DNA of 64,000 nt from Bemisia tabaci (Eukaryota; Arthropoda; Insecta; Hemiptera; Aleyrodidae), in NCBI RefSeq assembly GCF_918797505.1, contig NC_092793.1, positions 74,149,912-74,213,911 on the forward strand. Direction: 5' to 3'. How positions within the stretch are numbered: the first letter of the stretch is position 1; each line of letters begins with the position of its first letter. Positions 44,103-56,203 of the stretch are shown piece after piece. The position numbers and the translations under genes were made by a program. The notes below the pieces were generated by a model that was not told where the DNA came from, did no database searches, and saw nothing but the letters and a program-made list of their open reading frames with translations.

Positions 44103-47100
44103 ATTGAGGAGCAACCCCTAACGTCAATTCCTCGGTGACTCCGAACCACAAGAAGCCGAGGGAAGGAAGTCCATCACTGCGGGTCTCACGATCAAAGTCA
44201 CGATCTCTGTTGGTTTTCCACGTCAAATCCGCCGCGCGTCCTTATTAGAGCCATGTTCTTGCGCCCAGATCAAACCCGCTGATAATTAACTGAATGGGCA
44301 GATGACAAATTAATTGCAAACTGAACGGAAAAAGAACGCTTGTTCTGTCTGTACCGCGCTTCTATCCGCTTTGTCGCTGAAAAAGAAAATCGCACCGGTA
44401 ATCGTGGAGAGAGAGGGGAGGGCGGGGGTTGTGGGAGGAAGAAAGGGAGGGGGGGAGTGTGTGCGAGCGCAACAATAGTGAATTAAAAAGCTAGTTCGCC
44501 AGCCGTTTATGGAGAGGCATCGGGGAAGTATATCCGGTTCGACGTTTCCGATGGTGCGGGAATTTCCTGTTGCGACCGCGGAGAATGGAGGTATTTCGAG
44601 GTGCAGTTTGGAGGTGGAGGCCCGACTCGAGGTGTGGTTACAGGAAGTAGGATCGGAAGGGGGCACTTGCTGCGTGGAGCGCCCAATGGGGCAGGCGCAT
44701 GAATGAATGTCATCATCATCGCCCTCTGGGTTAATTTGTGACCATGCAAATTTTACGGCGGGCTCAGAAGTAACCATTGACAGAAAATAGGATGTGGTGG
44801 CAAATTAAGATTTAGCGGCCATTTTAAACGTAAAGTCTATGTAATAGACTAATGAAAGAAAAAGAAAAAGAAAAAAAAAACACTAAGAAGTGGCCCGAAC
44901 TGTATGTAACAAGGTGGTGAAATGGTGGTGTGGACACCAATTTTGACTCTAATTATAATTTTTGGATCTTCTTGGCTTTGTTTTCCCCACGAAATGGTGT
45001 GGACCCACCACCATTTCTCCATCTTGTAATAGACTATTTACAAACTTTCCTTCCGTGCGTGATTTCAATTCTTATGAAGTTTTTTTTTGCAAAAGAAGTC
45101 ATACAAACGTAAGCTTATTCCGAGATTTTCTTTTGAAAAAGAAGTCTTGTCGAAAGAAAAGTTACGTTATTATTTTAAAGTGTCTGGACAAGTGTTACGA
45201 TCGCATTACAATAATGGTGGGTGGGTGTTGAGAAATCAGGAAAATAGCGTTTTGTAATTTACGGGCAGCTCCTGGGTTTTTTTCAATGGCTAATTTGGCC
45301 CAAATTGAAAATGCTCTCTCGCTAATGGGAAGTTCAATTTAAGTATTAAAATTCTTGTATGAGTCGATATTGAAAGTTTTTGATATGTTCAACTTCACTT
45401 AAATTTTGACCAGGGAACATGTCCTTCAGAAATCTGATTCCTGCCTTGTCTTGTGGTCCATGCTTGATCCAAGATTTAAACTAAGCACCTCTGTGTTAGT
45501 GCTCTCGGACCTGGGCCGCAGTCCAGGCTACAGGGGGTCTGCTGTGGCCAAGATTTATTCCTTCGTTTGCTCCCTCTTACCACCGGGAGAATAACAAATG
45601 AGGTCAGTAACTACAAATGGGGTAGATTACAAAGCAGGTCAAAGGGTCAAATACCCAACTCCTGCACCAGGACCGACGGCATGCGTATGATGGTTGAAAT
45701 CTAGGAGGCCGTATCTCCTCCTTCCCCTCCTCCTACCGACGCATCGAATTCTACTACTGATAACCTATTTATCACGGATCATCCTGAACTTCTGTCCGGC
45801 AGCCAGGAATCGGGATCAATCAAAAGAAAAGAGAAAATAAGGTACGGAGAAAGTTCTACCTATTTTCTAATAGGATTATTTTTCATCCAAAAGGGAATAA
45901 AGAAATTAGGACAATTCATACCAAATGAGACTCTGTAACCAAGAATTGCTTACAAGTATAAAAACATTGGTACCGAAGAATGAAAGTTACATAATCGAAA
46001 ATAATTTGACAAGGGGGAAACCCAAGACTTTAAACCAATTGGGCATTATAGCGGTTTAAAAATTGGGATACTTATGAAAAAATGTGTCTTGATTATAGTC
46101 CACGTCTAGAACGGATAGGAGAGTCTGTTTTTTTAACCAAAAAAAAATGGTGGTATTCCTAATTTTTCAATTCCTACATTTATGTAAGGATATATAATTT
46201 AATAAAGTACACACATTCAGGAGTCACATTCAGTTTGCAATTGAACATGCCTATGCAGCAAGGCGTGTGGAGAAAAGTTATAATAATTTTCATTTTCATT
46301 GTTTGGACTTCAGATCTTCGGAACTAAATTAAAATCGCCCTCCATTGACGCAAAAATGAACTAAATGCGGCTCGTGCCGTGCAACATGCCTTAGAATACT
46401 GTAGAGAGTTCTCTATCAAAAATTCAGTTTCAGGTTTTCCACTTCAACTTTTCTTGAATAGATCAACTTCCTTTCCTTTCTTTTTGCAATCTGCGATCCG
46501 TTTCCTCTCTCGATAAACACGTTCCCCTCACCACCACGCGCAACATTTTAAAACATCAAAACGTACACTTAAATTTCATGTAGAATTAATCGCTGAGTCT
46601 CCAAAGAAATGTAATCATTAATCGAATGTAATAAAGTTGGAACGTTGAATTATTTTTCCTTCCATTCAAAACCAGTGAAAAAACAAGGAGGAAACATCAC
46701 TTTTATGAAACGACCCGGTAGTTTTCCGAGGATAATTATTGTGAAAGTATCGTAAAAGTTACCTCACGACAAAGGATTTTTCTCTATAATAATTTTAAGA
46801 ATCCGATCAGCCGCAACGGTATTTTCAAATCCCCTCTTAAAAATTGACAGGAAAAATACAACACCTCATTGACAGTTCGATTTAGGAATGCTGCGTGATA
46901 CCAACGCGACGGGTCCTTTCTAAAATATAAAGAAGCTGAGAAATAAATCAGAATTACCTCAGTTAGACCGTTGGAGCATGAGGTAATCCCTTAATCATAA
47001 TTATTATACAGTCGATCTGCCTTATATTCGCACATTTTCCTGCATTCCTCCCGAGGTAGTACGGAGGAGAATGCAAAATTCGGCCGAATTGTTTTTATAA

Positions 47101-47846
47101 TGGGCATCTTCAGTCTTAGTGACCGCGGAGTTGCTCTGCTTGGATCATTTCCTTGTCTTATTATCAGTCAAAAGGAGGAGATCGGTCAGGAAATTTAAGC
47201 TGCACATTTCTTTTGGCCTCTGATGGAGCCCAAAGGTTCAAATTAGGAAGCTCGAAAGGCAAAATGTTGCGAGTGCGCATTAAGCGTATTCTACTTCTCT
47301 TAATTTTTTTTTATAAATTAAGAGGATTGCCATGTCTTTTTTTTTGTTAAGAGGTGGGGTAAAAAAGGAGAAGAATCACTTCAAATTCTTACAACAAGAG
47401 AGCTTTACCCGTTGAAAGCATCAGCTCTAAGAACCCAGGCAGATACTTTTCATGATCACACCATTCTATATTTTTCACAAAAAAAAACAAGCAGTGAACT
47501 CCAACACAATGTGTTGATAAGGCGCGTCATTAACTCGCACATATCAACCCCTTTAGTTTTCATTTACAGAGATTTCAAAAAAGGCAAGCAGCACAACAAG
47601 AGAATTCACGATCCAACACTGCAAGGTCAGCGACGCACCTTCACGAGACCGTGTATTGTGAATCTAGAAAGCTATTCGAACAAATTTAAGTTTTTTGATC
47701 TGCCTCAAGCAAAATCTTTTCAGATTCTTGAAGAAAAGTGCTACGGAAAAATTTAAGCGAAGAAAGGAAAAATTCTGTCGAACTCCTAGAAGATAAAGTC
47801 GATTTAAAGGTATTTTGGGGCTAAAATACCCAAATCACCGGTATTA
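44103..47846. other. About 3.7 kb without a recognised gene; GC-rich first part
   Basis: 44103-44760 is GC-rich with simple-sequence patches and overlapping frames on both strands (longest 155 codons, minus, 44310-44777), which looks compositional. The remainder is AT-rich. A 62-codon plus-strand frame at 45406-45594 contains LDPRFK, a word seen in hAT transposases, but nothing around it supports one. Confidence 0.45.
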
Positions 47847-48595
47847 TAAATCCCGTTATATTATTGAAAAGAAATTGACTCGATATAAATGCAATTGTCT
47901 TAAATATGTCTTGATTTTGTTATTTTAAACGTCTTTTCATGCAAAGAAGCTCAACCATGTCCATGCTTTATTCATTCATGAATTGAAAGTAAGCAATCCA
48001 CATCCCGAAAATCTACCGATTTGCCGTAAAAAATCGCAGAAACTTGATATACCAGGTCGATGTACCCACTCTTTGAATTTACCAATCAATTTAGTGAGTG
48101 CACGTATGTGAAAGTCAAAATGCTATAGTCATTTTGGGTGCATTCATTTTTCATGAAACAATTGTAAGTAATTTCAATCCCGAAAAACCATAAATTTTCC
48201 GTATAAAATTAAAAAAATCAAAATATGTCGACTCCCTGCCGTGAAAATTAAATTCTACGTGTGAAAATACTTATGTATCGATATGCTGAACAGAATGCCC
48301 GCCTCTCCTCGTAATTTACAAACCGTTCCTATACTCATCTCAAAATTTTTCTCAGAGCTTTGTGTTATTATCAGCTTCCATTTAAACCCCGGTTTGATGG
48401 CCGAATCGGCTGCCCAAAAAGCAAGCCATTTTTGAAGGGCTCTATGAGAAATTCGTGATATTATCAGCTCTCAGGAAATCACCCCATGGGTAAAATTGCT
48501 GGTATAAATTTTCGAGTGCTTAAAATAATCGTATTCAAGAAACTAAGGCATTAAACTATGGAGTCAATTTCGTTTTAATAATATAACGGGATTTA
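47847..48595. mobile_element. 749-bp TIR element, TAAATCCCG ends
   Basis: TAAATCCCGTTATATTATTG at the left faces the inverse of TAAATCCCGTTATATTATTA at the right. The TIRs run 35 bp with two mismatches. The interior is AT-rich, holds diverged direct repeats around CATTCATGAATTG and CATTCATTTTTCATG, and has no long frame. Superfamily not determined. Confidence 0.8.
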
Positions 48596-51305
48596 CTTGT
48601 CTTCAGGTCAAAACTCATACAAGAAAGCCCCTTGCAAGAGGCTAATTTTTTGTAATGTCACTCAATTTTTTCTCCTTTTTATAATTGAATTGCTTGTCAC
48701 ATTCTGAGGTCAATCATATTAAATTGTAATTTATACATTTCTTTTTTTCCCCCTTCATTTTATTTTTTGTTTGGAGAAGTTTTGTTGATTTCTTCGGATT
48801 TCGAATACTGTAACTTCTCTTCTATTTGGCCGATTTTTATGAATGAGACCTCTTTTAACTCGTGTTTTAACGGAGAGGAAGGAAAAAATTGCTAAAAACT
48901 CGCGAAACAATTTTTTTTGAAAATTGGACGAATCCTAGCGTGACGGTGAAATGGTTAATGAAGCGTAAGTAATTGGGCGAGGGGCTGAGGATCCCGGCCT
49001 CGCTTGGCGACCGTCATTAGCTATTGTTCGTCGAGACGCCGACGCAGTGATCAGGAGCGTGGGGAAGAGAGGGGTAAGTGGATTCCTGTATGAGCCACGT
49101 TTAGCTAATGGTCTAATGAGTCTCGAGGCTCATCACAGATTGCACTTACACAGATTGCACTATCATGAGTGGCGGTAGCCACCACCGGGCAAGTAACCTA
49201 TCCTCCAACAATTGGCAACACAGCACAGCCCGGTCGAGGCAATGACACCATAGTTACACGAACTTGGCTTATTTGGGTTTTTCAGAGCACGGGTACCAAC
49301 TTTTGAAAAGTATAACCGAGGTTACAGATCTGTCAAAGCAACGTTTTGAACAAAACGGAGGAGTTAGATTCTCATTCCGAGAGTGCCGACCTGCTCAGCC
49401 ATCCTCGAATCAATTCGCTTGATTCTGCTTATATATGCATATTTTAAATCAGCGCGCCCCATTCTTAGGCTTTTTTTAAAAAAACCAAGTAACGTAGACT
49501 CTTGGTATTCACTGCACATAAACTAGCGACCCCCAGAATGAGAAACAACTTTAAATCATAATTATTGATGGATAAATAAACTTTTTACACGCTTTGGAAA
49601 ATCTCAAAAGTTCGCGGTAGTCACTTTTCGGTAAGGAACTAAGGGACTCGGTTATTGTATCGAGCAGGGTTCGAAACGATCGCAAAGGCGGTATACTACG
49701 TATACGCGCCAAGAACAAAACAAAATTATGAGAGAATGCGATGAACTCTATGGGAACGATTTTTGCCATAATTAGACTAGCCACATCATACATCGTTTTA
49801 TACCTCATATTTTTCATTTTTTCCCCCATGCCAAGAAGCTAAGGAACATTCCACATTAATTTTTGTCATTATATTTCCTACGATCCTCAAAAAATTCACA
49901 AACATTTGTTAGACATTATATTTCTGGGTCCTCCTTCTTTTATACTAAAACATAAGAGGAAATGAGACGCGGCAAGTGCACTTAGACTAACTGTGGTTAA
50001 ATCCACTCATGTACGCCTGTACAGAGTAAAATTCAAAACATTATTAATGCCGTCGAATGTTGCAAATATTATGTTCTTATTTAAAAGAATCTACATGTGT
50101 CAGATACATAAATTTTTATTCTTTAAGTTCTCTGTAAATGATGGTTTTGATTCTATTACATTCGTTGTAACTTTAAGCCACTCTTTTTGCTGCACGAGAG
50201 AATCAGGCGCAACAATCTTAGCAAAATCTGATGGCGCTTCGAATGATATTGAATTTCTCCTCCTCGTGTAGAGGGGAAAAGATCTTCAGTAATACATTCC
50301 AAACATACATTTTCGAAATTAGGTCACTAGGGTACAAATCTACAGCTCTCTCTATTTAAATGTTTCTCTTTTTCCGGTTTTAGTGTTTCCCAGTATGGGT
50401 AATGCTCTTTACGGCCCCGCGTTTCGTGTGCGACATGTGTTCGACAAGCAGTTGACCGTTGAAATTTGACCGCCTAGTTTTTACATGATATCATCACCCC
50501 TCAATGATAAATCAGAGTCGTTAGTTTTTTTACTCTAATTACTAATTAGAACATTCCACGGAATCCATATTCGAGCAATGGGCGCAAGCCACGGTCTATT
50601 GATTCCGTTATGTTCCAAGGTTTACATGCTGTCCGCCTCGTCGCGGTGGAGCCCGACAAACTCACGACTGATGTGTATTTTTTAATGATAATGATCAGTT
50701 TTATCAGTGACAAACGATGAGCTGAGAACATTAGTCGTAACAGGATAGGAGGTCCTTTCACTCCGATCTCCGGCCGGCTTTTGTCCTTGAGATCTCCAAA
50801 GACTTTCAATCGCCAGAGTATCACACGAATGAAAGAGTGTGTACTTGAGGTACTTTCCGTAATTACGGTCCATGAAAAAATTCGTACTTATTTTTCCAAA
50901 GGTTGCGTTATTGCCGTCCGAAAAAGAATAATTTAATCTCAAGTTGGTAAAATTGGAATTGATCGAAAGTTTATGTTCATGGGGGGAAAAAACTTCGGTT
51001 CATTTGGAAATCTTAAGTCTTAATTACAGGTGACCAAATATATGTATTTCAGTCATATAAAGGCCAGTAGATGGAGGGTCTCTCTTTGTCTGAAAAACTT
51101 GAATTCTCTTCTTCTCGGTTCAAATTTGATGTGACTTGATGCGCGTCTCTGATGAACTCTGTCCACATAATGCCAACACTAAGGGTTAGCACCAGCGTAC
51201 ATGTTGCTTGATATGAGACACCGACTAATATGATAAATCTTCCTCAGAGCTGAAAGTTTTTGGTCATCGGAGTGTTTGGTCCTCACACCGGAAATTCGGT
51301 TTATT
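48596..51305. other. About 2.7 kb without a recognised gene
   Basis: AT-rich with a GC-balanced part at 48940-49260. Frames of up to 92 codons lie on both strands (49551-49829, 49993-50271, 50546-50824) without recognisable domains. Confidence 0.45.
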
Positions 51306-51573
51306 CACGGAGAAAAAAACTTCGTGCATGGGACCCGAAGTTGAGGTCATATGGATCTCTAAAGTTTTTTGATCACGCATCCGAAAACTTGAAGTCGAGT
51401 TGCCGAAGTTCGGGACAGACATCGAGGCACTTCGGTATGTACCGGAGTACTTCAGATGTCTGACCCGAACTTCGGCAGCTGGGCCTCAAATTTTTAAATA
51501 CGTGATTCGAAAACTTCAGAGATTCATATGACCTCAACTTCGGGTCCCACGCACGAAGTTTTTTTCTCCGTTG
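51306..51573. mobile_element. Palindromic MITE M, CACGGAGAAAAAAACTTCG ends
   Basis: About 268 bp. CGGAGAAAAAAACTTCGTGC faces GCACGAAGTTTTTTTCTCCG. Pairing continues through GGACCCGAAGTTGAGGTCAT and further in. Most of the element is one long imperfect hairpin. Confidence 0.82.
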
Positions 51574-51689
51574 AAGACACGCGCAGCTGAACCAATGCAA
51601 ACGCACATTTTTGTGACTTCAGGTTAGGACAACTCTCCGCAAATTTCCGGAGGTGTCGAATCGTCGCTCATTTTGATTAACAGAACGCT

Positions 51690-51970
51690 GGAGACCGAAA
51701 GGTGAAACGACGAGCTACGGGTAGCTGTCGCTGTTGGCCGGCTGCCGGCTCGCCTTTCTGGCGGTTTTTGTTTATGCTCGGGGGTCATCGAACGGTGAAC
51801 GGTGACCAGGGACCGGTGCCCGGCGTGACGCGGATCAGGCGCGAGTTTTATGCGTCGCTCGTTGACACCGCCTTGAGGAATTGTGAATTGAAGCCGCTTA
51901 ACCTCTCCGCGAGACGGGTCGTCGCCCGGTCGCCAGCTTTCGAAGAAAAAATCCCCGGTTTACGTTAGCT
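51690..51970. promoter_or_regulatory. GC-rich patch; candidate regulatory module
   Basis: CpG-rich, repeat-free. Includes CGGTGAACGGTGACC and GGACCGGTGCCCGG. An 88-codon frame on the plus strand (51702-51968) is unrecognised. Could be an exon remnant or regulatory; evidence is compositional only. Confidence 0.22.
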
Positions 51971-52076
51971 GCTATGGGAACATTTGAGAATTTTGGCAAC
52001 GTCACATTGTTCGGTGCTGGTTGCAAATCTCTCGTTTCTGGTTTTATCAAATTAAATTTTTTGTTGAGCGAGTAAA

Positions 52077-52130
52077 CTGCCGTACTCATGGGGAAAAAGT
52101 CATGTGACTATTCGAACGTTGCTGGATTGC
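52077..52130 (+). mobile_element. Family A solo left end (relic)
   Basis: CTGCCGTACTCATGGGGAAA followed by TCGAACGTTGCTGG resembles the first 50 bp of family A with several changes. No right end follows within 400 bp. Confidence 0.5.
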
Positions 52131-52460
52131 ACCCGCTAGAGAACGAATTTTCTACGTTACTTGATGAATTTCATCAAATTTTTTTGAGCAGGGGAGAGGT
52201 TCGAAAGCGGCCCCCCCCCCTCAAGAAAATGGTGATGATCAGAGATCCTGAGATATACTTTGTAAACTTTTCGTCTTACATTAAAATTGCGTCATTGAGA
52301 AGTAACGAGTTTCATACTTTTCATTAAATGTTTCAAGACCATTTGCTTCGAAGAGATGCGGCAAAGGCAAAAAAGTATGAAATAGTAGTAGAGATACATT
52401 GAGCAATGTTTCTGACTTCAACATAAAACAACTATAAGCTGGCAATATTATACCAAATGG
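52131..52460. other. No gene recognised
   Basis: AT-rich except for a C9-type tract at 52210. No features. Confidence 0.5.
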
Positions 52461-53328
52461 CATGGCCGGATTCACCTACTTGCCACCCCCCTCTCATTCG
52501 TTTTGAAACTCGATAAAAACCATCAAATGAACGTGTCAGCGAGGGGAGGGGTGCATAAGACGCATTTACTCGTGTTGAACACATTTTTTGGGAAAGCCCT
52601 GTCAACACTACTAGCAAAAGTTCACGGAACTTTGCGCGAAAGTTAAGTTCCGTAAACCTATCTCTGTGTGGACAAGGCCTTCCATTCATAAGAAATGAAC
52701 GAAAAAATTATGAAAGAACAAACATAAATGTGGTTCAATGATTTTAACTTCCGCCGCCGCGCCGCGCAGACCGCACCGTGTTTGGCGCAATGCGTGAAGT
52801 ATTCACGACAGTCTTGTAGGCGCTATGCGTTTCGCGCTGACCGCACTGTGTTGGCGCAACGCGTGAAGTATTCACGCAGTCTTGTAGGCGCTATACGTTT
52901 CACGCTGACCACATGACGCACTGTGTTTGATGCAATGCGTGAAGTATTCGTGCAGTCTTGTAGGCGCTAATATGTGTTACATGCCGATCGCCGCGCCGAG
53001 GGCTTCTCCTTTTCATCTCAAGTCCTCGTTATCATTTCTCTCTAAGTCGGCGCGACTTGGCCGTTCCAGGCCAAATTGCGTGTTTGGTCTCTCTCTTAAC
53101 TCGACTTATTGAAGGTGCTGCCTCTTGTATCACTAAGAGACGACAAAATTAGAAATTACTATACTCTCAGGAAATGAGAGATTTTGTCGCCTTTTCTCGT
53201 TTGTAATTATGCTTTTATAAATCCGATTTTTTTTTATACCTACACTTTAAAAAATTGCAAATTTTTGCCGCCCTTAGATTTGCCGCCATGGCCGCGGCCC
53301 ATGTCGCCACCCCCTTAATCCGGCCCTG
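52461..53328 (+). mobile_element. hAT element B, copy 2 (complete, 868 bp)
   Basis: Non-autonomous hAT element. It starts CATGGCCGGATTCACC, ends TTAATCCGGCCCTG, and carries the perfect 8-bp duplication CCAAATGG (52453-52460, 53329-53336). The TIRs are imperfect over about 38 bp and include GACATGGGCCGC. The interior holds a three-unit 69-bp minisatellite. No transposase frame. The truncated copy at 25263 is closely similar. Confidence 0.94.
52775..52975 (+). repeat. Minisatellite, three units of about 69 bp
   Basis: Units start with ACCGTGTTTGGCGCAATGCG and variants and end GTCTTGTAGGCGCTA. The third unit has an insertion near CACATGACGC. One unit more than the copy at 25597. Confidence 0.88.
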
Positions 53329-53336
53329 CCAAATGG

Positions 53337-53775
53337 CCTCACCATGGAACTATTTTAATGCACAGTTGTTGTTTTTTAGAAGAAATACTCATTGCAATTT
53401 TCGTCGTCTGAGACCCTTTCTTATCTCTCGATTGGTTTTTCCCCCATATTTCGTTTCCATTCTAAGGTCGCAAACTTGTCACAAGCAATTCATTTTTCCA
53501 AGCATATGACCATCCACAATTTGACTGATTTATGCCTGCGGCTTGAAGAAAAAATCAGTAAAATATTTAGGTGAAAGTGTTCAATTGTTTCCTAATAAAA
53601 ATAAAAATCCCAATTTTTGCAAAGTTGAAATGGAGGTGCATTCCCTCTCCTGGAGTAGGAGATTTTTTTTCAAGGGGAGGACCGTCTCTCTCTGGATCCA
53701 CCACTGGATCGTCGGAGCCGAACATTCTCATGACTTAATTTCACTTTAATCCCGCGCGTCTTGTCCAGTCGACAA
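53337..53775. other. No gene; possible diverged family K relic
   Basis: TTTTCGTCGTCTGAGACCC at 53399 and GTTGAAATGGAGGTGCATTC at 53624 look like weak family K ends around an interior with GAAAAAATCAGTAAAATATT. Too diverged to call with confidence. Confidence 0.35.
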
Positions 53776-53925
53776 CAGTAGCGAGGCCGATATTTCCTCA
53801 TTTGAAGCCATGGTAAAGAATCGATTATTAAGATGTTCGTTGTAAACACCCTGTTTATCGATCCTTTTCCATAGGTTCAAATGGCAGATCAATCGATTTA
53901 TCGCAAAGCACGCCACGCCACCAGA
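53776..53925 (+). mobile_element. hAT MITE family U, copy 3
   Basis: A 150-bp copy with the perfect 8-bp duplication GTCGACAA (53768-53775, 53926-53933). It starts CAGTAGCGAGGCCGATATTT and ends CACGCCACGCCACCAGA. Confidence 0.9.
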
Positions 53926-53933
53926 GTCGACAA

Positions 53934-54546
53934 TCCCTAAATTCCAATAACTGTCCCGCAGGCATGAGAGCATTGTAGCTCGAGGCTCATGAGAATCACC
54001 GGGCAACAAAACTAATAATATCTCCTCGCGATTTGACCACGACCGGCGTAGTGTCCATCTTATTATTTCCTCTCCTCAGAATAAATTTACAAGTTCCGTC
54101 TCGCGTGGCCAAGTCCGACAGTCACAGAATCCGCTTATGCATCCTCTACTTATTAGCCGCAGCGTTGAATCACCCTGGAAAACGTGTTAACGGCCTCTAT
54201 GACAGCTACGACACACATTTTCAAATCTTAATTAACTGATGAAATGGCCGGGGCCCCGCTTCGCAAGGGTTTAAGCCTGCCTTTGGGCAGTTTCAAAAGA
54301 ATCGGGAACGACTTGTCCCTAGCTCGTGATAAAACTCGGATTTACATAATTGTGATGATCAACGAGAAAAAACGTTACTGTGTTGTGATAGCACTTTGAA
54401 AAGAAAGCTGAGACTGGTTTTTTGGATTGATTTTGGCATTACTTTTATGAATGGGTGCCAATTTGCCCAAATAACAGGGGAGCAACGATTGTTTGAATGC
54501 AGCACAAAGTTCTGGTCCAGACGAGGTGTCTGATTTCGCCTTCAAT
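53934..54546. other. No gene; ends in a dispersed tandem unit
   Basis: Mostly unique-looking. The last bases (GTGTCTGATTTCGCCTTCAAT, from about 54525) are the start of a repeat that resumes after the large inverted repeat, at 56204, and recurs at 56441. Confidence 0.6.
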
Positions 54547-55234
54547 GAGGTTGTTCCATCCCCCATTAGATTTGGCCCCCTATCAGATATGATCCATCTT
54601 TTCAGGAGTGATACAGTAGCATGCGAGACGTTCAAATATGGCGGTCATTTTGACTTAGGCCCCCCCAGAGAGGGGGGGCGGGGGGTCAAAGTCAAAACCT
54701 TCAACTGCCTATAACTTTTGAGCGAAAAATCGGATTGAGTTGAACTTTTTTTTAAATGAAAGATCTCAAAAAGATCTATCTGCTGATACCAGAAAAATTG
54801 AAAAAAAGTTAAATTTAATGCAAATTTTTAGCAATTTTTCAATTTTTTAGGGGACAAAATTTTCAATTTTGTCGTGTTTCGGCACCGCGCAATGACTCTA
54901 CTAAAACAAAAACCAGTTTTTTAGATTCTACACTTAATTTCCTACAAGATGCAAAAAACCGCATCTTGGGGAAACGTTTAGATCGCGAGCTATGGCTCGT
55001 CAAAGTTAGCCCCGCGCTGAGCGCGCGCGCCCTGCGCTGTTCGCATATCCTCTGCGCGTCTGCCACCGATCCTGTTGCCCCTCCTCCCCCTTCCTAAATG
55101 CAAATTAACATTCTACTACCCAGCTTTCGTATATATCTGCGTTATAGGTACGTGAAAATTTCAGCAAGTTCGTGATTTCCAGTGGAATTGATGCTTTATT
55201 TCGCTCCCCCCCCCCCCCCCCAACCCGGCCACTG
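54547..55234 (+). repeat. Left arm of the large inverted repeat
   Basis: Includes GGCCCCCCCAGAGAGG, AATTTTCAATTTTGTCGTGT, CGCTGAGCGCGCGCGCCC and a C17 tract. Pairs base for base with 55518-56203. Confidence 0.92.
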
Positions 55235-55517
55235 GCACTGAAGTGTGCCCCTGCCAACAACGAAATCATTTTATATTTCTCAAAGCTATGTGGAGAAAAA
55301 TCGTGCGAAATATTTTTTAATTCCTCAGCAGCCTATTATGAATACCCATAATAATGTCGGCCTCTCATGAATGGTAAACGCTCAATACACCGAAAAGTGG
55401 TTGGGAGGTGGGATAAAAAATTACCTCAATTCGATCTCGTAGTCACAGGGTGCTACATCAGCAAAAACATGAAACAAGAAAATTTATATATTTCTTTTTT
55501 GCACAATATTTGGAGCA
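55235..55517. other. Loop of the large inverted repeat
   Basis: 283 bp of unique AT-rich sequence between the arms. No open frame of note and no internal hairpin recognised. Confidence 0.8.
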
Positions 55518-56203
55518 CAGTGGCCGGGTTGGGGGGGGGGGGGGAGCGAAATAAAGCATCAATTCCACTGGAAATCACGAACTTGCTGAAATTTTCACGT
55601 ACCTATAACGCAGATATATACGAAAGCTGGGTAGTAGAATGTTAATTTGCATTTAGGAAGGGGGAGGAGGGGCAACAGGATCGGTGGCAGACGCGCAGAG
55701 GATATGCGAACAGCGCAGGGCGCGCGCGCTCAGCGCGGGGCTAACTTTGACGAGCCATAGCTCGCGATCTAAACGTTTCCCCAAGATGCGGTTTTTTGCA
55801 TCTTGTAGGAAATTAAGTGTAGAATCTAAAAAACTGGTTTTTGTTTTAGTAGAGTCATTGCGCGGTGCCGAAACACGACAAAATTGAAAATTTTGTCCCC
55901 TAAAAAATTGAAAAATTGCTAAAAATTTGCATTAAATTTAACTTTTTTTCAATTTTTCTGGTATCAGCAGATAGATCTTTTTGAGATCTTTCATTTAAAA
56001 AAAAGTTCAACTCAATCCGATTTTTCGCTCAAAAGTTATAGGCAGTTGAAGGTTTTGACTTTGACCCCCCGCCCCCCCTCTCTGGGGGGGCCTAAGTCAA
56101 AATGACCGCCATATTTGAACGTCTCGCATGCTACTGTATCACTCCTGAAAAGATGGATCATATCTGATAGGGGGCCAAATCTAATGGGGGATGGAACAAC
56201 CTC
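55518..56203 (-). repeat. Right arm of the large inverted repeat
   Basis: Reverse complement of 54547-55234. The G tract is about 14 long against C17 in the left arm, the only clear length difference seen. Confidence 0.92.

Larger units (their letters stand above)
54547..56203. mobile_element. Large near-perfect inverted repeat (fold-back element)
   Basis: Left arm 54547-55234 (688 bp) and right arm 55518-56203 (686 bp) are reverse complements, nearly identical by eye apart from homopolymer length differences in the C/G runs at 55205-55221 and 55531-55544. The loop is 283 bp (55235-55517). The outer ends are GAGGTTGTTCCATCCCCC and its inverse. A 67-codon frame appears identically in both arms because the arms are copies. 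No transposase seen. Confidence 0.9.

Noticed and set aside
44310..44777. 155-codon minus-strand frame
   Set aside because: Proline-, serine- and threonine-rich translation of a GC-rich, simple-sequence patch, with overlapping frames on the other strand and no known domain.
45406..45594. LDPRFK word suggesting a hAT transposase fragment
   Set aside because: Only six residues agree with the family motif. No other transposase blocks or TIRs were found nearby.
54863..55887. Identical 67-codon frames on opposite strands
   Set aside because: They are the same sequence in the two arms of the large inverted repeat. Identity reflects the duplication, not protein conservation.
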